Part shown: piece by piece, positions 27,653 to 35,988 of the stretch
Layout: each line of letters starts with the position of its first letter
Numbering within the stretch: the first letter of the stretch is position 1
Assembly: GCF_000331305.1 (NCBI RefSeq)
Contig: NZ_KB217478.1
Coordinates: 7,528,317-7,592,316, forward strand
From: Calothrix sp. PCC 7103
GTDB taxonomy: Bacteria; Cyanobacteriota; Cyanobacteriia; Cyanobacteriales; Nostocaceae
Direction of reading: 5' to 3'
DNA: 64,000 nt
Made by a program: the position numbers and the translations under genes
Notes under the pieces: model-generated
What the model was told of the DNA's origin: nothing
Database searches by the model: none
Seen by the model: only the letters and a program-made list of their open reading frames with translations

Positions 27653-27744
27653 AAAATGTTTATTTTCATCTAATTTGTTTTAATCAATAAAATTCTATAT
27701 TTCTTTCTTAGGGTACATATCTAACGTTTTAAGGAGTTTATAAA

Positions 27745-28281
27745 ATGAGCGAGTTGTTATCGATTATTAAGCTAGGCAATCCATTATTACGTCATTCATC
27801 GTCTTTTGTTAACAATGTTAAAGATACTGACGTTCAAAAGCTAATTGATGATTTAATGAAAACTCTTACAGAAACAAACGGTGTTGGCATTGCGGCGCCT
27901 CAAGTCGCAGTTAACTATCGCTTGTTTATTGTAGCTTCTCGCCCGAACCCCCGGTATCCAAATGCTCCTTTTATGGAACCAATCGCTATGATTAATCCTA
28001 AAATAATTGAGCATTCTGCGGAAACAGTAAAGGGTTGGGAAGGGTGTTTGAGCGTTCCTGGTATTCGCGGACTCGTGCCGAGATATCAGTCGATTACTGT
28101 GGAATATACTGATGTAACTGGTGATTCAAAAAATGTAAATCTAGTAGATTTTGTAGCGCGTATTTTTCAACACGAGTATGACCATCTTGATGGCATCGTC
28201 TTTTTAGACCGCGTTGAAAGCACAAAAGAGTTAATATCTGAAGAAGAGTATCAGAAACTACAGAATTTAGATAAACGATGA
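27745..28281 (+). CDS. def: Peptide deformylase
   Basis: A 178-residue metalloenzyme that removes the formyl group from nascent proteins. All three motifs are present: GVGIAAPQV (45-53), EGCLSVPG with metal ligand Cys101, and QHEYDHLDG with His143, Glu144 and His147. An AAGGAG ribosome site lies 10-14 bases before the ATG. It is followed by a perfect palindrome and the HMA_2/P-ATPase locus. Confidence 0.97.
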   Translation: MSELLSIIKLGNPLLRHSSSFVNNVKDTDVQKLIDDLMKTLTETNGVGIAAPQVAVNYRLFIVASRPNPRYPNAPFMEPIAMINPKIIEHSAETVKGWEGCLSVPGIRGLVPRYQSITVEYTDVTGDSKNVNLVDFVARIFQHEYDHLDGIVFLDRVESTKELISEEEYQKLQNLDKR

Positions 28282-28316
28282 TTCAAAAATAATTGTTAAA
28301 AGTAGTGACAATTACA

Positions 28317-28343
28317 AACTTATTAAGTTAAACTTAATAAGTT
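28317..28343. promoter_or_regulatory. 27-base perfect palindrome upstream of the metal-transport-like locus
   Basis: AACTTATTAAGTT and AACTTAATAAGTT are exact reverse complements around a single A, 43 bases before the ATG of the HMA_2 protein gene and 36 bases after def. AT-rich symmetry of this kind fits a dimeric repressor operator at a promoter; it has no GC-rich stem or U-tract as expected of a terminator. The regulator is unknown. Confidence 0.5.
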
Positions 28344-28385
28344 GTTAACCTCATTAGATGCAGGGTTATCGGGTAATAGCGTAAA

Positions 28386-29603
28386 ATGACACAAACCATT
28401 AGTAGTCGCGAATTGAGTTATCAGAGAGATGAACCTCCTGATGGAGTCTCAATTAAGGTGCAAAGCGATGAATTTTATCAAACCATACAAGAAGAGGCAC
28501 AAGCAGTGCAGCAAGGTGTGGCAGGGTTGCAAGTGGTTCATGTAACAGCAGAACGAATTAGAATTCGTGCAACTGAGAGTAGTACAGAGTTGTTACATAC
28601 GGTTGTAGAAGAATTGCGAAAGCTAAAAGGAATAAAGCAAGTCACCTGGAACGAGGAAACGCAGAATTTAGTCATTGCGTTTGACAAAGAGGTGCTAGGA
28701 CAGTCGCAGCTATTAGAAATTTTAGAAAAATATGGTGTCCGCCGTTTGAGCGAGCCAGATAATAAGAGTGAAGTAGACCCCTTTGCAGCATGGAAGTCTG
28801 TTGAATTTTGGAAAGAGCAAGGAATAGATTTAATTCCTTTACTTACAGGTTTAGCCATTACATCCAGACTTGGAGTCACTGGTTTAGCATCGATTCCAAT
28901 TTGTATGTTGACATCTGATGTAACGAGACGTACAATAAGTAGTTTCCGAGAAGCTTTAAAACCTGATTTAGAAAATAAAAGCAAAGGTAAATCAAGCAAT
29001 CGTACATCTCAACCCTTGGTGTCAAAAGTGGACAAAACATCTACTATTGAGCGGAGTCCAAGCGATGTTGTATCCAAGGCAGATGGATTAAATATTCAAT
29101 CTGCTAATGTAGATTACAGCATTGTACATTCGATTCCGGGAAGAATTCGATTCAATGTACCTCGAATAGGCAAAGATAAAGCTTATGCACGGCGCCTAGA
29201 GAAGATGTTGAATAATGAATCTTACGCAACCAATGTGCGACTAAAGACTGACGCAGCGTCAATTGCAATTTCATATCAACCAGCATCATTAGATGTGTCG
29301 CATTGGATTAATTTAATTCAATTGGCATCAGAAGGTAAAAATGCAGTTTCAACTCAAAAGGTTGAACCTAAAATTGAAAAAAAAATTGACAATAAAAATA
29401 TAGTCCTATCGCGACCACGAACAGTGGAAGCAGAAGCTGTCATTCAGTCAATAAATCAGTCAAACATCGGTATCAGTCAGCTAACTACATCTGAAGCAAC
29501 GAACGGAGCAACAAGCAACGGAGTAAGTTCATTAATTGCTGACCTAAAGCCACCTTTTATTAACGTTTTAATCGACGTAGTAGCTCATTATCCGATTAAT
29601 TAG
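28386..29603 (+). CDS. HMA_2-domain membrane-associated protein
   Basis: A 405-residue protein with two heavy-metal-associated-like modules of the HMA_2 type: an N-terminal one (LQVVHVTAERIRIRATESS ... VTWNEETQNLVIAFD, about 48-105) and a second one (YSIVHSIPGRIRFNVPRIG ... LKTDAASIAISYQP, about 243-300). Between them is a hydrophobic segment (DLIPLLTGLAITSRLGVTGLASIP), probably membrane-inserted. Metal-binding CxxC is absent, as usual for HMA_2. The second module is similar to the N-terminus of the P-type ATPase and to the protein at 32784, so the locus shares one domain three times. The C-terminus is low-complexity. Confidence 0.7.
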   Translation: MTQTISSRELSYQRDEPPDGVSIKVQSDEFYQTIQEEAQAVQQGVAGLQVVHVTAERIRIRATESSTELLHTVVEELRKLKGIKQVTWNEETQNLVIAFDKEVLGQSQLLEILEKYGVRRLSEPDNKSEVDPFAAWKSVEFWKEQGIDLIPLLTGLAITSRLGVTGLASIPICMLTSDVTRRTISSFREALKPDLENKSKGKSSNRTSQPLVSKVDKTSTIERSPSDVVSKADGLNIQSANVDYSIVHSIPGRIRFNVPRIGKDKAYARRLEKMLNNESYATNVRLKTDAASIAISYQPASLDVSHWINLIQLASEGKNAVSTQKVEPKIEKKIDNKNIVLSRPRTVEAEAVIQSINQSNIGISQLTTSEATNGATSNGVSSLIADLKPPFINVLIDVVAHYPIN

Positions 29604-29979
29604 TTTCCCCCGTAAAATTCACCAACACAAGGACAAATCAGAAATGACAGGTTTGTACTTTTTCAAAGTTCGATTGCACGATATCTCAAGGCTTCTGCTT
29701 TGAGTAAAATCGAATAACATTTTTCTATAGATTTCTACAATCAAATAGAACAACTAAATACAATCAAATATTTAATTGAGTCCCAGGTAAGTAGAGTTGA
29801 TAACTCATCTCAATACTGCTTCTAATTGTTGTCTTTTTGTATGTAGATTACCGAACTAAATTTATCCTCATGCAGGATAGGTTGTAGTTTGTGATGTTTT
29901 ATTTGCTGTTTGTTATTAGCCATTGTTTATTAACAAGCGGCCAAACTGTTCACCCATTTTTTATGACATTAAAAGAGCA
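29604..29979. other. 375-base spacer before the P-type ATPase gene
   Basis: AT-rich, with no open frame, repeat family or hairpin that I can support. It may hold a separate promoter for the ATPase gene. An in-frame ATG at 29923 lies inside it, but the start at 29980 fits better. Confidence 0.4.
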
Positions 29980-32214
29980 ATGGTTCAAGCAAAGATATTA
30001 CCCTCCGCCGTTCAGTCTTTGAAGGCGGCGCCTCCTGACCGTGTACAATCAGGCAAAGTAACTTTAGTCAAAAATACTAAAAGTTCGAGTCGCCTCAAAG
30101 TATATTACAGCGTCATCCATGAAACTCCAGGAAGACTGCGCTTACGAGTTCCACATTTAAAAGAAGATGCGGAGTACGCGCAAAGATTGCTGAGTTTGAT
30201 AGAAGCAGATAAATATGTAACAAGTGTGAAGGTAAAACCAGCAGCAGCATCACTAACTGTAAATTACGAACCTAGTTTCGGAAACACAGCTTTAATGCGC
30301 GCGCACATTGGTCATATTTTGCAAGCTGCCACAGATGTTGCTGTTCTCAAGACAAAAAAAGCTTCTGTACCTGCTTCTGAAGAAAAAAACGGAATTCCAA
30401 GTTGGAAGTTTTCAGCAGTAGCAGCAACCTTAGCTGTCTTAGGTGGGCCTCTTGGTTTATCAATATCACCATTATTAACTGCCTCAACCATTGCTTTAGC
30501 GACATTACCAGTAGCCAAACGCGCATTTTCAGCAATTTACAACGAGCGTAAATTCAATATCGAATTTCTCGACTTCATGGCAATTGCCATAACTACCGTA
30601 CAAGGTCAATTTCTAACTCCAGCGCTCATGCTTGGTTTAATTGAAATTGGAGAGAATATTCGCGACCGTACCGCGCGTTCATCTGCACAGCAAACTCTCG
30701 ACTTACTCTCATCGTTAGGAAAATTTGCCTGGGTAGAGCGTGATGGTGAAAAAGTACAAGTTCCAATTGAAGAAGTAGAAAAGGGTGACACAGTTATTGT
30801 GTATCCTGGTGAACAAGTACCTGTAGATGGCACTATCTTACGTGGTCAAGCTTTATTCGACGAGCAAAAGCTTACAGGTGAATCAATGCCCGTAAGTAAG
30901 CGTGAAGGGCAAACTGTTTATGCATCAAGCTTAGTTCGCGAAGGTCAAATATATATAGTCGCAGAGCGTGTAGGTAATGATACTTGCGTAGGTAAGACTA
31001 TTGAGCTTATGCAACAGGCGCCTGTTCATGATACTCGTATGGAGAATTACGCAGCAAAAATAGCAGAAAAAGCAGTAGTCCCAACTTTATTACTTAGCGC
31101 TTCTGTATTTGCGCTTTCCAGAAACCCAGCACGTGCAGCTAGTATTCTCACCCTTGATTTTGCAACAGGCATTCGTGTATGCGTTCCCACTACAGTTTTA
31201 GCAGCACTTACGTATGCAGCACGTCGAGGCATACTAATTCGGAGTGGACGCGCATTAGAACAGCTAGCAAGCATCGACACCATAGTATTCGATAAGACAG
31301 GTACTTTAACAAAAGGTGAAATTGGTGTCACTAATGTTAGAAGCTTTAATTCAGAAGCATCTGCAAATTATGTACTTGCTCTAGCTGCCACAGCCGAAAT
31401 GCGTTTGACACACCCAGTTGCAGAAGCAGTAGTACGTCACGCAGAACAAGAACAAATAGATTTTCTCACCCGTGAAAAATGGGAATATCAACTTGGTTTA
31501 GGCGTAGAAGCTATCATTGACGGAAAATTAGTATACGTCGGTAGCGAACGTTTCTTGCGTCAAGAAAACGTGGATATGTCAGCACTTGATGCCTTAGAAG
31601 AACGTCCAGCATCTGCAATATTTGTTGCCACAAATGGAGAATTACAGGGTATAATAGAACATAGTGATGTAGTTCGTCCTGAAAGCAAAAAAGTAGTTCA
31701 ATCGCTGTTAACAGTTGAAGGTATAGATGTTCACATGCTTACCGGAGACAATAAACGGACAGCAAGTGCTGTAGCAGCAGAATTAGGCATTTCTCCAAAA
31801 AATACCCATGCCGAAGCATTCCCAGAGCAGAAAGCTGATGTAGTTCAACAGTTACATGCCGAAGGAAAAACAGTCGCATTCGTTGGTGATGGGGTTAACG
31901 ACTCAGCCGCATTAGCATTTGCGGATGTATCAGTGTCCTTTGCTAACGGTTCCGATATAGCGCGCGAGACAGCAGACTTAGTGTTAATGAACAATGACTT
32001 GCAAGGTTTACTCGAAGCCATTGAAGTCGCTCGTAAAGCCAAACAACTCATTCAACAAAACACAAGTATTATCGCCATACCTAATCTTGCCGCATTGGTA
32101 GTAGCAGCGATATTTGGACTTAACCCCCTCACAGCTACCGTTGTCAACAATGGTTCAACAGTAGTTGCAGGTGTTAATGCCTTACGTCCAATGCTCAAAA
32201 AAAGTGCTGAATAA
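29980..32214 (+). CDS. P1-type ATPase with N-terminal HMA_2 domain and atypical TM4 motif
   Basis: About 744 residues from MVQAKILPSAV. Order: HMA_2-like domain (YSVIHETPGRLRLRVPHLKE), a membrane region with paired helices, actuator loop LTGESMPVSK, core helices, phosphorylation motif VFDKTGTLTKG (Asp about 438), nucleotide-binding His in RLTHPVAEAV, TGDN (MLTGDNKRTASAVAAELG), hinge GDGVNDSAALAFADV and C-terminal NNGSTVVAGVNALRPM. All catalytic parts are intact. The helix before the phosphorylation site, where P1B pumps carry CPC or SPC, reads FATGIRVCVPTTVL, so the transported ion is uncertain. It is flanked by HMA_2 and DUF5132 partners. Confidence 0.9.
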   Translation: MVQAKILPSAVQSLKAAPPDRVQSGKVTLVKNTKSSSRLKVYYSVIHETPGRLRLRVPHLKEDAEYAQRLLSLIEADKYVTSVKVKPAAASLTVNYEPSFGNTALMRAHIGHILQAATDVAVLKTKKASVPASEEKNGIPSWKFSAVAATLAVLGGPLGLSISPLLTASTIALATLPVAKRAFSAIYNERKFNIEFLDFMAIAITTVQGQFLTPALMLGLIEIGENIRDRTARSSAQQTLDLLSSLGKFAWVERDGEKVQVPIEEVEKGDTVIVYPGEQVPVDGTILRGQALFDEQKLTGESMPVSKREGQTVYASSLVREGQIYIVAERVGNDTCVGKTIELMQQAPVHDTRMENYAAKIAEKAVVPTLLLSASVFALSRNPARAASILTLDFATGIRVCVPTTVLAALTYAARRGILIRSGRALEQLASIDTIVFDKTGTLTKGEIGVTNVRSFNSEASANYVLALAATAEMRLTHPVAEAVVRHAEQEQIDFLTREKWEYQLGLGVEAIIDGKLVYVGSERFLRQENVDMSALDALEERPASAIFVATNGELQGIIEHSDVVRPESKKVVQSLLTVEGIDVHMLTGDNKRTASAVAAELGISPKNTHAEAFPEQKADVVQQLHAEGKTVAFVGDGVNDSAALAFADVSVSFANGSDIARETADLVLMNNDLQGLLEAIEVARKAKQLIQQNTSIIAIPNLAALVVAAIFGLNPLTATVVNNGSTVVAGVNALRPMLKKSAE

Positions 32215-32304
32215 TCAGTACACAGAGAGATGAAATAGTTGTTTCAACGACTATAAACTAGACAGCTTTATCACAATTAATTAATCGATTGGAGGAAAAT
32301 CGAA

Positions 32305-32607
32305 ATGGCTAAAATTACAGATTTCGTTGAAGATGCAGGCACCCCTGGAATTATCGCTGGTATTGGTGCAGTATTACTGGCACCCGTAGTTATCCCAGTA
32401 GTTGCAAACGTTGGTAAACCATTCGCTAAAACCTTAATTAAAGGTGGCATAGTACTGTACGAAAAAAGCAAAGGTGCCTTTGCAGAACTTGGTGAAACCT
32501 GGGAAGACATGGTAGCTGAAGCAAGAGCAGAAATAGCTGATTCAAAACAGCTCCCCGCTTTTGAAGCAACTGGTCATCCAGAAACACACGACCACGACCA
32601 CGGTTAG
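32305..32607 (+). CDS. DUF5132 protein with C-terminal His/Asp metal-binding-like tail
   Basis: A 100-residue protein with a strong ribosome site (GGAGG, about 10 bases upstream). The N-terminal half is a hydrophobic Gly/Ala/Val membrane segment (TPGIIAGIGAVLLAPVVIPV), then an amphipathic acidic helix (ELGETWEDMVAEARAEIAD) and a tail HPETHDHDHG. The same plan (one membrane helix, Glu/Ala helix, DxHDHDH tail) is described for mycobacterial PacL proteins (DUF1490), zinc-binding partners of P-type ATPases. By analogy this is a candidate accessory subunit of the ATPase just upstream; that link is inference. Confidence 0.75.
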   Translation: MAKITDFVEDAGTPGIIAGIGAVLLAPVVIPVVANVGKPFAKTLIKGGIVLYEKSKGAFAELGETWEDMVAEARAEIADSKQLPAFEATGHPETHDHDHG

Positions 32608-32638
32608 GTAAGAGGGGATAGAATTTAAATCCCCCCAA

Positions 32639-32657
32639 CCCCCCTTAATAAGGGGGG
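32639..32657. terminator. GC-rich hairpin after DUF5132 gene
   Basis: CCCCCCTT and AAGGGGGG around AAT, followed by CTAATATTTTTAT. It sits 31 bases after the stop codon and before the next HMA_2 gene; likely a terminator or attenuator. The sequence type is also a common cyanobacterial dispersed element. Confidence 0.6.
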
Positions 32658-32783
32658 CTAATATTTTTATTATTTCTTAATATTAAAGAATGTAACGTTT
32701 AAAAATTTAAAGTAAGTGGGGCGAAGCCACCATACATTTACTTAAAAAATAAAATAGGATTTTTATATTACGCCAGAAAAGTC

Positions 32784-33416
32784 ATGATTGAGGGCAACAC
32801 AGTGTCAAAAAACGGATTCGTCGCGAGCGCAAAACCACCGAAAATAAAACCATCAAAACCAGTCAAACTCGAACAACCCGCAGTCTTAGATATTACTGCC
32901 GAAAACATTAAAAATACTGCTCAAATCACAGCAAAATTAGTCAGCGACACACCAGGAAGACTACGCTTGCGAGTGGGCAACAAGCATCGCAAAATCGAAG
33001 AAATGCAGCGAATCTCCAGCGCTTTACAATCGCATCCCAACATTAAAGAAGTGCGTACAAATGTATCCCAAGGCAGTATCACCATTCAGCACGAAGGTGA
33101 AGATAGTTTAGAAAAGGTACACACCGCACTTCAAGACCTAGGAATAATTTTTGGTGATATAGGTAGAGGAAAATCTGAAGTAGCAGATGGAGTAGCAAGC
33201 ACAGTCATTAATTTAAATAAACAAGTCAAAAAAACAACCGATGGAGTAGTTGACCTACGCTTTTTGTTTCCATTAGGACTAGGTTGTTTATCAATTCGCA
33301 AACTTATGCTTCAAGGTTTGCAGTTAGATATTATTCCTTGGTATGTACTCGCTTGGTATTCGTTTGATAGTTTTTTGAAGCTGCACGCTTCAAGTTTGGC
33401 TAAAGAAGAACAGTAA
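32784..33416 (+). CDS. HMA_2-domain protein with C-terminal membrane segment
   Basis: A 210-residue protein. After a Lys/Pro-rich N-terminus comes an HMA_2-like domain (AKLVSDTPGRLRLRVGNKHR ... VRTNVSQGSITIQHEG, about 50-120), an amphipathic region and a C-terminal hydrophobic stretch (FLFPLGLGCLSIRKLMLQGL then IIPWYVLAWYSF). Its PGRLRLRV motif matches those of the ATPase and the first HMA_2 protein of the locus. Probable partner of the ATPase; no enzyme function is visible. A GTG in frame six codons later is an alternative start. Confidence 0.65.
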   Translation: MIEGNTVSKNGFVASAKPPKIKPSKPVKLEQPAVLDITAENIKNTAQITAKLVSDTPGRLRLRVGNKHRKIEEMQRISSALQSHPNIKEVRTNVSQGSITIQHEGEDSLEKVHTALQDLGIIFGDIGRGKSEVADGVASTVINLNKQVKKTTDGVVDLRFLFPLGLGCLSIRKLMLQGLQLDIIPWYVLAWYSFDSFLKLHASSLAKEEQ

Positions 33417-33558
33417 ATTAGCTTTTGATTCTGAAGACGAGGAGGAGGCAATCGGTTGGCTTGAAACCGATGTTAAAGGCGAAGAGGGAAGAGTTTTAGA
33501 TAGCGATGACCTCCCTCCTGAACTGCGGTCTAGTGAACCACAGTCGCCGAATGCCTAA
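33379..33558 (+). pseudogene. Start-less acidic ORF remnant overlapping the HMA_2 gene end
   Basis: In the frame shifted from the HMA_2 gene an open stretch reads SKLAFDSEDEEEAIGWLETD and continues VKGEEGRVLDSDDLPPELRS before a TAA at 33556-33558. The composition is strongly protein-like but no ATG, GTG or TTG occurs in the open frame, which begins at 33379. It could be the C-terminal tail of a lost gene or of a frameshifted longer form of the HMA_2 protein. Confidence 0.4.
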
Positions 33559-33570
33559 CAGTTAAAGTTT

Positions 33571-33594
33571 AAGCCTCAAGCCTTCTTGAGGCTT
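33571..33594 (+). terminator. Hairpin ending the HMA_2/P-ATPase locus
   Basis: AAGCCTCAAG pairs exactly with CTTGAGGCTT around a CCTT loop, followed by TCCTTG. Placed after the remnant ORF, it is the probable end of the transcription unit. Confidence 0.7.
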
Positions 33595-34168
33595 TCCTTG
33601 CATCCACTAGGTGTATAAATATATGTTAATTCATCCCGATTATTTTCGTGTCTTGTTGCGCCAAGATGGTAAGTGGATTTAAAAAAAATCACGAACTTTT
33701 TATAATCGTTGCCGCAATCTAGAGAATCTTAGGCAGAAAAGTATATGCGAAAGTTTACAAAATATGCTGTAGGTTAAGTCCAGAAATGCCCATACCACAA
33801 TATTGGTCTATTTATTTCTGCCATCGTGTACTAGTTCGATATCCCAAGAGCCGTTTCTTCTTTAAATCCAAATGTGTCTATTTCTAGAATGTTTTTAAAT
33901 TGATTTTTCATGTTTGAGTTTTAGGTAAAATATTTAAATGTAGAGACGCGATATCCAAGCGTCTCTACAACGTAACAGATACGCACGATTTATTACAAAA
34001 TAATTTAGGAGTATTCCTATATATTAATATTCTAAACTGCTGTATTTATTCTGAAAGTTTATGTTGGGTTACGCTGTCGCTCCACCCAACCTACGGTTAT
34101 TTGGGTAATTTACGTGGTAATCTGACATATGGAAGGGTGTTGGCGCCCCTAGTCAGGAGTCGCAGCAT
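33595..34168. other. Spacer with short repeats before dhaK
   Basis: No gene. A 19-codon fragment (MLIHPDYFRVLLRQDGKWI, 33623-33682) looks like debris of a coding sequence. The region also holds a GTAGAGACGC..GCGTCTCTAC palindrome (33940-33968) and a GTTGGGT-type repeat (34060-34096). The dhaK promoter presumably lies after these. Confidence 0.4.
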
Positions 34169-35242
34169 ATGAAGAAGCTGATTAATAAGCCTGAAGACTT
34201 TGTACGTGAGAGTCTAGAGGGAATGGCAATTGCCCATGAGGATTTAATAAAAGTTAACTTTGACCCGACTTATGTGTACCGCGCAGATGCACCAGTACCG
34301 GGTAAGGTGGCTATTATTTCTGGTGGGGGTAGTGGTCATGAACCTATGCACGCTGGATATGTAGGTATGGGTATGCTTGATGCTGCTTGTCCTGGTGAGG
34401 TTTTTACGTCCCCTACTCCTGACCAAATGTTGGAAGCTGCTAAACATGTTGATGGCGGTGCCGGGATTTTATATATAGTTAAAAATTACAGTGGTGATGT
34501 AATGAACTTCGAGATGGCTACTGAGATAGCTCACTCTGAAGGTATGCACGTGCTTAATATTTTGATTGATGATGATGTGGCTGTTAAGGATAGTTTGTTT
34601 ACTCAAGGGCGCCGAGGTGTTGGAACTACAGTACTAGCGGAAAAGATTTGTGGTGCGGCGGCGCAGCGAGGGTATGATTTACAGCAAGTTGCTGATTTGT
34701 GTCGTAGAGTTAGTTTGAATGGACGCAGTATGGGTATAGCTTTGTCTTCGTGTACTGTTCCTGTGCGGATGTCACCAACTTTTAATTTAGGCGCCTCGGA
34801 AATGGAGGTGGGTATTGGGATTCACGGCGAATCTGGCAGAAAGCGTATAGATATGTTGCCCGCGAATGAGATAACATCTATTTTGGCTTTGTCGATTCTC
34901 GATGATGGTGCTTATAAGCGTACTGTCCGCGAGTGGGATGTGGATAATGGTAAATGGGTTGATGTGGAGTTGATTAGCCCACCTTTTCAAAAAGGCGATA
35001 AATTTTTAGCTTTTATTAATAGTATGGGTGGAACCCCTGTTTCAGAACTTTATATTATCTATAGAAAGTTAGCTCAAATCTGTGCTGGTAGGGATTTACA
35101 TATCATTCGCACCTTGATTGGTCCTTATATTACTTCTTTGGAGATGCAAGGTTGCTCAATAACTTTACTTAAATTAGATGATGAGATGATTAAGTTGTGG
35201 GATGCTCCTGTAAAAACTCCAAGTTTTTGTTGGGGGGTTTAA
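34169..35242 (+). CDS. dhaK: Dihydroxyacetone kinase subunit DhaK
   Basis: The substrate-binding subunit (357 residues) of PEP-dependent dihydroxyacetone kinase. Motifs: [20 protein letters not shown] (50s), [41 protein letters not shown] and [11 protein letters not shown], in which His219 corresponds to the residue that covalently binds dihydroxyacetone. First gene of dhaK-dhaL-(DhaM-HPr-EI), all on the same strand. Confidence 0.96.
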   Translation: MKKLINKPEDFVRESLEGMAIAHEDLIKVNFDPTYVYRADAPVPGKVAIISGGGSGHEPMHAGYVGMGMLDAACPGEVFTSPTPDQMLEAAKHVDGGAGILYIVKNYSGDVMNFEMATEIAHSEGMHVLNILIDDDVAVKDSLFTQGRRGVGTTVLAEKICGAAAQRGYDLQQVADLCRRVSLNGRSMGIALSSCTVPVRMSPTFNLGASEMEVGIGIHGESGRKRIDMLPANEITSILALSILDDGAYKRTVREWDVDNGKWVDVELISPPFQKGDKFLAFINSMGGTPVSELYIIYRKLAQICAGRDLHIIRTLIGPYITSLEMQGCSITLLKLDDEMIKLWDAPVKTPSFCWGV

Positions 35243-35273
35243 TCAAAATAGATAATTATAAATAAAAGGTCGA

Positions 35274-35894
35274 ATGAATACTGAACAAGTTTTACGGTGG
35301 TTGCAGCGATTTGCGACCAAAATTGAACAAAATAAAGAATATTTGACTGAATTAGATGCTGCTATTGGTGATGCTGACCACGGTATTAATATGGAGCGTG
35401 GCTTTAGAAAGCTACTCATTCAATTGCCGAATTACTCATCTAAAGATATTGGCAGTATTTTAAAAGCGGTGAGTATGACTTTAATTTCTAGTATCGGAGG
35501 CGCCAGTGGCCCATTGTATGGTACCTTTTTTCTGCGCGCTTCGGCTGCTGTCGCTGATAAGGATGAACTTGATGAGCGTGATATGTTAGACCTGCTCAAA
35601 GCTGGTTTAGATGGAGTTATGGAACGTGGTAAAACTCAGCTAGGTGATAAAACTATGCTTGATGTACTTTACCCAGCAGTAACAGTGTATGAAAAAGCTG
35701 TAGGTGAAGGAAAACTTATGCGTGTGGCAATGCAGCAAGCTTTAGATAGGGCAGAACAAGCGCTTCAAGAGACTTCGATGTTACAAGCTAAAAAGGGTCG
35801 TGCTAGTTATTTGGGTGAACGTAGTGTTGGACATCAGGACCCTGGCGCCGCTTCATGTTACTTAATGTTGAAGTGTCTTTGCGATAGTTTGTAA
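35274..35894 (+). CDS. dhaL: Dihydroxyacetone kinase subunit DhaL
   Basis: The ADP-containing subunit (206 residues) that passes phosphate from DhaM to dihydroxyacetone on DhaK. Nucleotide/Mg site ELDAAIGDADHGINMERGF, then SSIGGASGPLYGTFFLRA, GDKTMLDVLYPA and the C-terminal GRASYLGERSVGHQDPGAAS. It follows dhaK by 31 bases and must work with DhaM supplied by the next gene. Confidence 0.96.
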   Translation: MNTEQVLRWLQRFATKIEQNKEYLTELDAAIGDADHGINMERGFRKLLIQLPNYSSKDIGSILKAVSMTLISSIGGASGPLYGTFFLRASAAVADKDELDERDMLDLLKAGLDGVMERGKTQLGDKTMLDVLYPAVTVYEKAVGEGKLMRVAMQQALDRAEQALQETSMLQAKKGRASYLGERSVGHQDPGAASCYLMLKCLCDSL

Positions 35895-35988
35895 GAATGG
35901 TAATAGAGTTGTAAGGACGGAGAGTCCTTATCTTATCCAAGCACTAAAGTGCTTAATACGATAAACGCACGGGAGTAAACGGCAAACA

